DNA of 64,000 bases from Azolla caroliniana. Taxonomy: Eukaryota > Polypodiophyta. The notes under the pieces are model-generated. The model saw only the letters and a list, made by a program, of their open reading frames with translations. It made no database searches and had not been told where the DNA came from. Positions 59,519 to 64,000 of the stretch are shown in pieces. The stretch is taken from positions 27,404,001 to 27,468,000 of the forward strand of contig JBHGNT010000002.1 of NCBI GenBank assembly GCA_043228905.1, read 5' to 3'. Numbering within the stretch: position 1 is the stretch's first letter; each line of letters starts with the position of its first letter. The position numbers were made by a program, and so were the translations under genes.

Positions 59519-60029
59519 AAAGATGGCCAAAACTCCGTTGAGGAGCTCGTGTTCCTGGCCTAGATCAGAAAATTACTTATATGTTGAAGAGATATTACAA
59601 AGTACAATCATATTATTCTCAAAATTTGTGAAGCATGAGTAGTGAAACATGCTCCTATATGGAATGATGATGAGCTATAGTACCGCTTCATTATCTCCAC
59701 ATTATTCTATTGTTGTTTATGTACGTGGACTAGAAGCAAAGGAACATCCCTTTGCTTGCTTATTGTTTAAAATGTATAGGAAAGAAGGAACTCAATGATT
59801 CAAAGTCTTTAAAGATATGTTTATAATGGTTAAAGTTAACCCCCTTCCAGTGAAATGGAAGGGGATATATGATAACTATAACATTTGATTACTTACCTCT
59901 CATACATGGATGAATTCATAGTGTAATCCCCTACGACTTTATTATGTACGAAGCAATCATGGATGGTACCACATATGGAGTGTGATTATAATTATAATAA
60001 CAACAGAAAATATTGAGAAAAAACTTGGT

Positions 60030-60101
60030 AGGGCGCAACCAGGATTGAACTGATGACCTATCGGACTGCAGCCGATTGCTCTACCACTGAGCTATACACC
60101 C
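60030..60101 (-). tRNA. tRNA-Cys (anticodon GCA)
   Basis: Complete 72-nt cloverleaf on the minus strand. The acceptor GGGTGTA pairs with TGCGCCC. The D arm is GCTC-AGTGGTA-GAGC. The anticodon stem ATCGG/CCGAT closes loop CTGCAGT with GCA. The T arm contains GTTCAATCC and the discriminator is U. There is no intron. A T6 run follows on the minus strand (60019-60024 region), suitable as a Pol III terminator. Confidence 0.95.
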
Positions 60102-60504
60102 TTCGATGCTGATATATTTAAAAATACTTTAGAAATAAAGGAATGAATACACATGGACACATCAGAAAGCCCTTTCACACCTCAGTGTAGCAGAAGAAAT
60201 GATTCTTATGTTTCTTAAATTTCCCAAAGCAAAGAAATGATTGATGATACGTTTCAATTGGAGCGAAAGAGAACTGAAAATGTAAACTGTAGTTTATTAT
60301 TGTGTGCAAACCAGAATAAACAAACTCTACACGAGGATAAAATAAGAATGATAGCCAAAATTGTGGGTGGAGAGAGGTTGAAATGGAGGGAAGAGGAGAA
60401 TGGAATCAATAAATATAGGCGAGATGCACCTCTCCATGGTTTTAATGGATGTCACAGATCTTATTGAATCAATGTGGAAGAAGGAGGCATCTCCTCGTTT
60501 GGTG
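60102..60504. other. Intergenic; 3' flank of the repeat protein
   Basis: Nothing recognisable. Presumed 3' untranslated sequence of the 837-aa gene lies next to 60504. Confidence 0.5.
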
Positions 60505-63018
60505 TCACGAGGGGGGTTGGCGGTGCGGATCAGACATGGCGGGAGATCGATGGAATTGGTGGCTGTGTGGGCACGACGGAGCAGTAGACGAAGAAGAGCC
60601 AGCCACCGAGACAGGCGTGTCCATTTGATTCGTCCCAGGACTGGTACAAGACGTGGAATATCCACTTGCACAATGACGGTGATGGTGATGGTGATGGCGA
60701 TGGCGATGGCGACCATGCTCCATGCAAGGCCAACCAAAACTGTGGAAGGGGGCCATGGGATGAGAGTCTGATGGACGGCATCTGTTCGTCGTCGTACCTC
60801 CATCATCATGTGCTTCATGCTTGTACGACTGACGGACGCTTTGCCTCAGGGCTGACGTGGCGCTCGCCTTCAAGCCCGGCGTGACGGAACCTCGTCTTAG
60901 GGCTGACGTGGCACCCGGCTTTAGGTTTAGCGTCGCACCACCGTCAGACCTCTGATTAGTGCTTGTAGGATTCCTGTTCTCCTTGCCGCCTTCGTCGTCA
61001 TCATCCTCGTATTCTTTCGTGCACCTTTTCCTGCACATTACTGCGTCTGAATGGTGATCATGGCATACATGATGGGGACGGTGGTGTCTCTGCTGCTGCT
61101 GCTGAAGACGATTATATTGATGGTCATCATGGGGATGTTCTGAACACCCTAACCCGTCCCTTAAAACCCTAGGTCTGGCATGGTGATGAGTGTTTGGCCT
61201 ACATTTCATCTGCCATTGTTTTTCTAAGAGATCATCTAGCTTTGTTTGTTGTTTGCTATGGTAAGAAGATTGCTGTTGTTGTTCTGATCCACAAATTGAA
61301 CAATTTGCAGAGAAAATGTCAGAACAAGTTGCAGAAGAGAAATTTCCCACGTTTTTCAGGGAAGAATGTATAGATTCTGAGGTCTGAAGATTCCTTTCCG
61401 AATCACCTCCTTCTAGACCATGCCCATGGTAATGATGTTCACGGCTGAAAACATAATCTATACTTTCTTTACTAGATCGGGACATGTTGAGCTTTTCTTT
61501 GAAATTAATCGAAGAAGGTATCGATTCTGAGATATGGCCGTTTCTTTCTGCACCTTCTTCTCTGTCAGTACCTTCTTCACAATGGTGGTGATGTACTTGA
61601 CTGAAATAATCTCTACTTTCTTTATTAGCTTCAGATATGGCAACCTTTTCTTTGAAATTGAATGGAGATTGGTGAGATTCTGAATTCTGATTGTTCTTTT
61701 CCGCAACTTCTTCTCTCTCATTACCTTCACTATATTCGCAGCCATGGCTTAACAGGACTCTACTTCCTTCACTAGCTTGAAATTTCATACAGTTTTTTCC
61801 AAAATGGAACGGCAAATGGATGCTACGATCATTTGTTTCTGCAACTTCTTGCCGAGTTCCTTCGTCACCATAACCATGGTTTAGTTGACATCTTATTTTT
61901 TCAACGCCGTGAAATCTCGTGGCATTTTCTTTGAAATGAAACGGAAATTGCATGAATTCAGCTATTTGATCAGTCCTTTCTGCAACCTCTCTCTGAGTAG
62001 GTTCTTTACTATGGCACACTTTACCTGTACATTCTTCATCATGCCTGTTAACATTTTGTTTGAAATGGAACGGAGAATAGATGGAGTCTGGGATCTGGCC
62101 TTCCCTTTCTTCGAGTTCTGTCGTCTCCGTTCCTTCTTCACCATAGCCATGTCGATGATACCCATGGTTCAATATATTTCTACTTTCTTTACAAATATGG
62201 GGTCTTGTATCCTTTTCTTTGAAGTAGAACTCGCTCGAAGAAAGGCTGCGACCATCACCATCGATTGAAGTGGTATCATGCTCTGAAGAGTCGATATGAG
62301 GAAGATAACAATTTCTTCCGGCTATGGAGGCCTTGTTGTTGTTGGATTTCCATACAGGAGAAGGAGATGAAGAAGCAACAGGTTTTGGCGACGGGAAAGA
62401 AAGTTCAGAAGAAGTATGAGAAGAACTAACCGTTGTTTGATTTAATCCAGAAAAACGGTGCATTTTTCTCAGAGAAGAATGAATGGGAAATCTAGGTGAA
62501 GGTTGGCCGTCTGGTTCAGATATGGCTGATTTTCGCCTGCTTTTGTTGTCCACCATGTCTGTTTTTTTGTTATAATTGTCCACCGTAGCCGTGTTTCTAT
62601 CGACATTTTCCTTCATAGCTGGTTTTCTTCTGCTACCGTTTTCAATCATAGCTGATCTTCTTCTCCGGATATCTGTTTTTCTGCTGTCGTTTTCCACCAT
62701 CTCGGCTTTTCCGCAATCGTTTTCCACCATCCCTGATTTGTATGGAAAATCCACGGGAGTCGAGTCTTTTTCGGGGTAGTCTTTCTGCCATATGCAAGCA
62801 GAGAGCTGGTCTGTACAGGATCCAGGGCGATCAGAGAGAAGACAGAACCCATTCTCGAGGACAAGCAATACGGAATCAGAGGTCTGGTTGTGGATAGGTC
62901 TTTCATGCGATGAGCCATATCGGGGACGCCGGATTGTAGAGGAAGGAGAAGAACAAGAAGAAGAAGAAGCAGCAGCAGCATTAGGGTTAGGGTTAGGGTT
63001 AGAGTTAGGGTTCGGCAT
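60505..63018 (-). CDS. Orphan Ser/His/Glu-rich protein with two internal repeat arrays
   Basis: Intronless, 837 aa from the ATG at 63016-63018; the frame is open to 63105 and an ATG there would add 29 residues. I prefer the inner Met because the extension is AT-rich and leader-like. The N-terminus is Pro-Asn, Ala and Ser runs, followed by SVLLVLENGFCLLSD, the only hydrophobic segment. A first array (62518-62730) repeats M-V/I-E-N-D/G-S-R-R/K-like decapeptides. A second array (61336-62238) has six full units of 43-55 aa built on PFHFKEN, KESR, HGY, EGT, REEVAERN and SESI. The C-terminal part has poly-Gln, poly-Asp, a duplicated LKxxATSALR block and His-rich runs. No catalytic domain, signal peptide or membrane helix is seen. 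Function unknown; a long uninterrupted frame argues it is real. Confidence 0.75.
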   Translation of the reverse strand: MPNPNSNPNPNPNAAAASSSSCSSPSSTIRRPRYGSSHERPIHNQTSDSVLLVLENGFCLLSDRPGSCTDQLSACIWQKDYPEKDSTPVDFPYKSGMVENDCGKAEMVENDSRKTDIRRRRSAMIENGSRRKPAMKENVDRNTATVDNYNKKTDMVDNKSRRKSAISEPDGQPSPRFPIHSSLRKMHRFSGLNQTTVSSSHTSSELSFPSPKPVASSSPSPVWKSNNNKASIAGRNCYLPHIDSSEHDTTSIDGDGRSLSSSEFYFKEKDTRPHICKESRNILNHGYHRHGYGEEGTETTELEEREGQIPDSIYSPFHFKQNVNRHDEECTGKVCHSKEPTQREVAERTDQIAEFMQFPFHFKENATRFHGVEKIRCQLNHGYGDEGTRQEVAETNDRSIHLPFHFGKNCMKFQASEGSRVLLSHGCEYSEGNEREEVAEKNNQNSESHQSPFNFKEKVAISEANKESRDYFSQVHHHHCEEGTDREEGAERNGHISESIPSSINFKEKLNMSRSSKESIDYVFSREHHYHGHGLEGGDSERNLQTSESIHSSLKNVGNFSSATCSDIFSANCSICGSEQQQQSSYHSKQQTKLDDLLEKQWQMKCRPNTHHHARPRVLRDGLGCSEHPHDDHQYNRLQQQQQRHHRPHHVCHDHHSDAVMCRKRCTKEYEDDDDEGGKENRNPTSTNQRSDGGATLNLKPGATSALRRGSVTPGLKASATSALRQSVRQSYKHEAHDDGGTTTNRCRPSDSHPMAPFHSFGWPCMEHGRHRHRHHHHHHRHCASGYSTSCTSPGTNQMDTPVSVAGSSSSTAPSCPHSHQFHRSPAMSDPHRQPPS
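61336..62238 (-). repeat. Six-unit coding repeat (43-55 aa each) in the orphan protein
   Basis: Units open with PFHFKQN, PFHFKEN, PFHFGKN, PFNFKEK or INFKEK and close with a REEVAERN...SES-like tail. They are strongly diverged in sequence but keep the order of motifs. A partial seventh unit ends the array. Confidence 0.8.
62518..62730 (-). repeat. Decapeptide-like coding repeats in the orphan protein
   Basis: About six units such as MVENDSRKTD, MIENGSRRKPA, MKENVDRNTA and MVDNKSRRKSA are adjacent, each 10-17 residues. At DNA level they show as diverged TTTTCCAC/TTGTCCAC-containing blocks. Confidence 0.8.
62978..63014. repeat. TTAGGG-like hexamer run inside the orphan coding frame
   Basis: Five or six TTAGGG-type units on the plus strand encode the Pro-Asn run at the start of the protein on the minus strand. 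It is an internal coding microsatellite. Confidence 0.85.
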
Positions 63019-64000
63019 TGATTTCAGGATGATGGGGTTATTTTTTGAATAATATTTGAAAGGAAAATAAATGTGGAGTCTTTTTTTCCCTTCTTTTCGA
63101 GTCATTCAAAGAAATGATTTCTTTGAAGAAAGAAAGAAAAAACTAACCAAACGATTTGGCAAATTCCTTTTGTTATTTATTTTGTTTTTCGAAATTGCTA
63201 AAAGCAAAAAGAAATTTGGAGAGTAGAAAAAATTAAACGAAACTCGAGAAGCTTTTCTTGTTGCGTCATTGTAAAAAAAAGAAAATCCCAACCACACCAA
63301 AGTGTATTTTTCGTATGTATTATGTAATATGTATGTAAGTATATATGTACAAAAAATACTCACTCATCATAACTATGTACACTTGACTTGACTTTGATTG
63401 ACTCTTCTTGACTTGGATTTCATTGATTTCACTTGCCTTGGATATAGTGTGACGCTGATGTGCCTCATTCCATTTTCACCCCAACTTGAAATGATATGGA
63501 TTGACCATGGCACGTATTGAAAGAAAATTCCAACGTCAACTAACCCACCAAGTGTTGACTTGAATTTCATTGACTTCACTTGCCTTGGATATAGTGTGAC
63601 GCCGATGTGCCTCATTCCATTTTCACCCCAACTTGAAATGATATGGATTGACCATGGCACGTATTGGAAGAAAATTCCAACGTCAACTAACCCACCAAGT
63701 GTTGTGTAGTACAATCGACGCTCAATCAACGAATTGCGAAGGAGTGAACTATCTTTCACCGAAAACTCCTCCAGTGGTATTTAAAAATGAAACGATCTTA
63801 ACGAATTCATTTGTGGGGATCGTGTTGCCATTTATCACTCATTCCACGATGCTTGGCAAATTTGTGCGCTCATTACTTATTGATCTGTCTAGCCAAATTG
63901 ATCTTCTACAATTTTATTATCGTTTCGTAACCGTACATCTTCAACTTATTCAACTGCAAATTTGTCATTCATCAAATGTGTGTTTCCAACTAATCTAACA
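63019..64000. other. Upstream region of the orphan gene and window end
   Basis: Promoter and leader of the 837-aa gene are expected just right of 63018. Apart from the 147-bp duplication, no gene is supported up to the window end. An open frame at 63648-63998 has no recognisable features. Confidence 0.5.
63410..63703 (+). repeat. Tandem duplication, period 147 bp
   Basis: Two copies (63410-63556, 63557-63703) differ at only a few positions. The period is divisible by three and the minus strand stays open across both copies. Confidence 0.9.

Larger units (their letters stand above)
57485..60029. other. Upstream region of the 210-aa gene and intergenic DNA
   Basis: Leader, leader intron and promoter of the 210-aa gene probably occupy the first about 700 bases. 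After that come an AT/GTAT-rich repeat stretch at about 58335-58450 and a four-copy tandem repeat at 59341-59518. No other gene is supported. Confidence 0.55.

Noticed and set aside
60666-60884. Plus-strand frame antisense to the orphan gene
   Set aside because: Composed of the complement of a His-codon repeat; the minus-strand frame is much longer and coherent.
62978-63014. TTAGGG-like repeat resembling telomere DNA
   Set aside because: It is short, imperfect and lies in a coding frame where it encodes Pro-Asn. Plant telomeres normally use TTTAGGG. It is a coding microsatellite.

Overview
This is nuclear DNA from a land plant, most likely a fern. The plant features are a linker histone H1, a subgroup IVb bHLH factor, a WVD2-like TPX2 protein, an AN1 zinc-finger protein and two large intronless PLS-class PPR genes. 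The PPR genes have long runs of very similar P-L-S triplets, which is the style common in fern genomes; the fern assignment is inference. Genes are widely spaced in AT-rich DNA with many microsatellites, short tandem duplications and decayed transposable elements.

Layout. 1-3.3 kb: the 3' part of a LINE (reverse transcriptase plus zf-RVT, broken by an in-frame TGA), abutting a decayed retroelement gag-like frame. 4.4-5.6 kb: histone H1 in two exons. 6.8-7.6 kb: a 5'-truncated LINE tail with poly(A). 7.6-13.1 kb: sparse intergenic DNA. 13.4-16.5 kb: five-exon bHLH gene of the iron-homeostasis subgroup, with a TATA box and overlapping upstream ORFs. 19.6-26.0 kb: two convergent PPR genes. 26.2-26.5 kb: a Mutator-type foldback MITE with a 9-bp target duplication. 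27.2 kb: tRNA-Val(UAC). 28.7-32.7 kb: multi-exon TPX2/WVD2-like microtubule protein on the minus strand. 38.7-44.7 kb: a full-length but dead Ty3/Gypsy chromovirus on the minus strand, with two 457/458-bp LTRs.

46.6-47.5 kb: AN1 zinc-finger protein without an A20 finger. 52.6-53.2 kb: a GC-rich orphan ORF with an Ala-rich middle and a His/Asp-rich tail. 54.3-55.6 kb: a decayed MADS-like gene not obvious from any single open frame. 56.9-57.5 kb: an unrecognised 210-aa gene with a probable leader intron. 60.0 kb: tRNA-Cys(GCA). 60.5-63.0 kb: an intronless orphan of about 837 aa carrying two separate families of internal repeats.

The genes do not form an operon or an evident pathway. Most are housekeeping or regulatory: chromatin (H1), transcription (bHLH, MADS-like relic), organelle RNA processing (PPRs), cytoskeleton (TPX2-like), stress response (AN1) and translation (tRNAs). 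No CRISPR array, rRNA or bacterial-type system is visible. The most unusual items are the repeat-rich orphan at 60.5 kb, the MULE-type MITE, the MADS-like relic, the uORF-bearing iron bHLH, and the chromovirus with its duplicated 3' end and transition-made stop codons.
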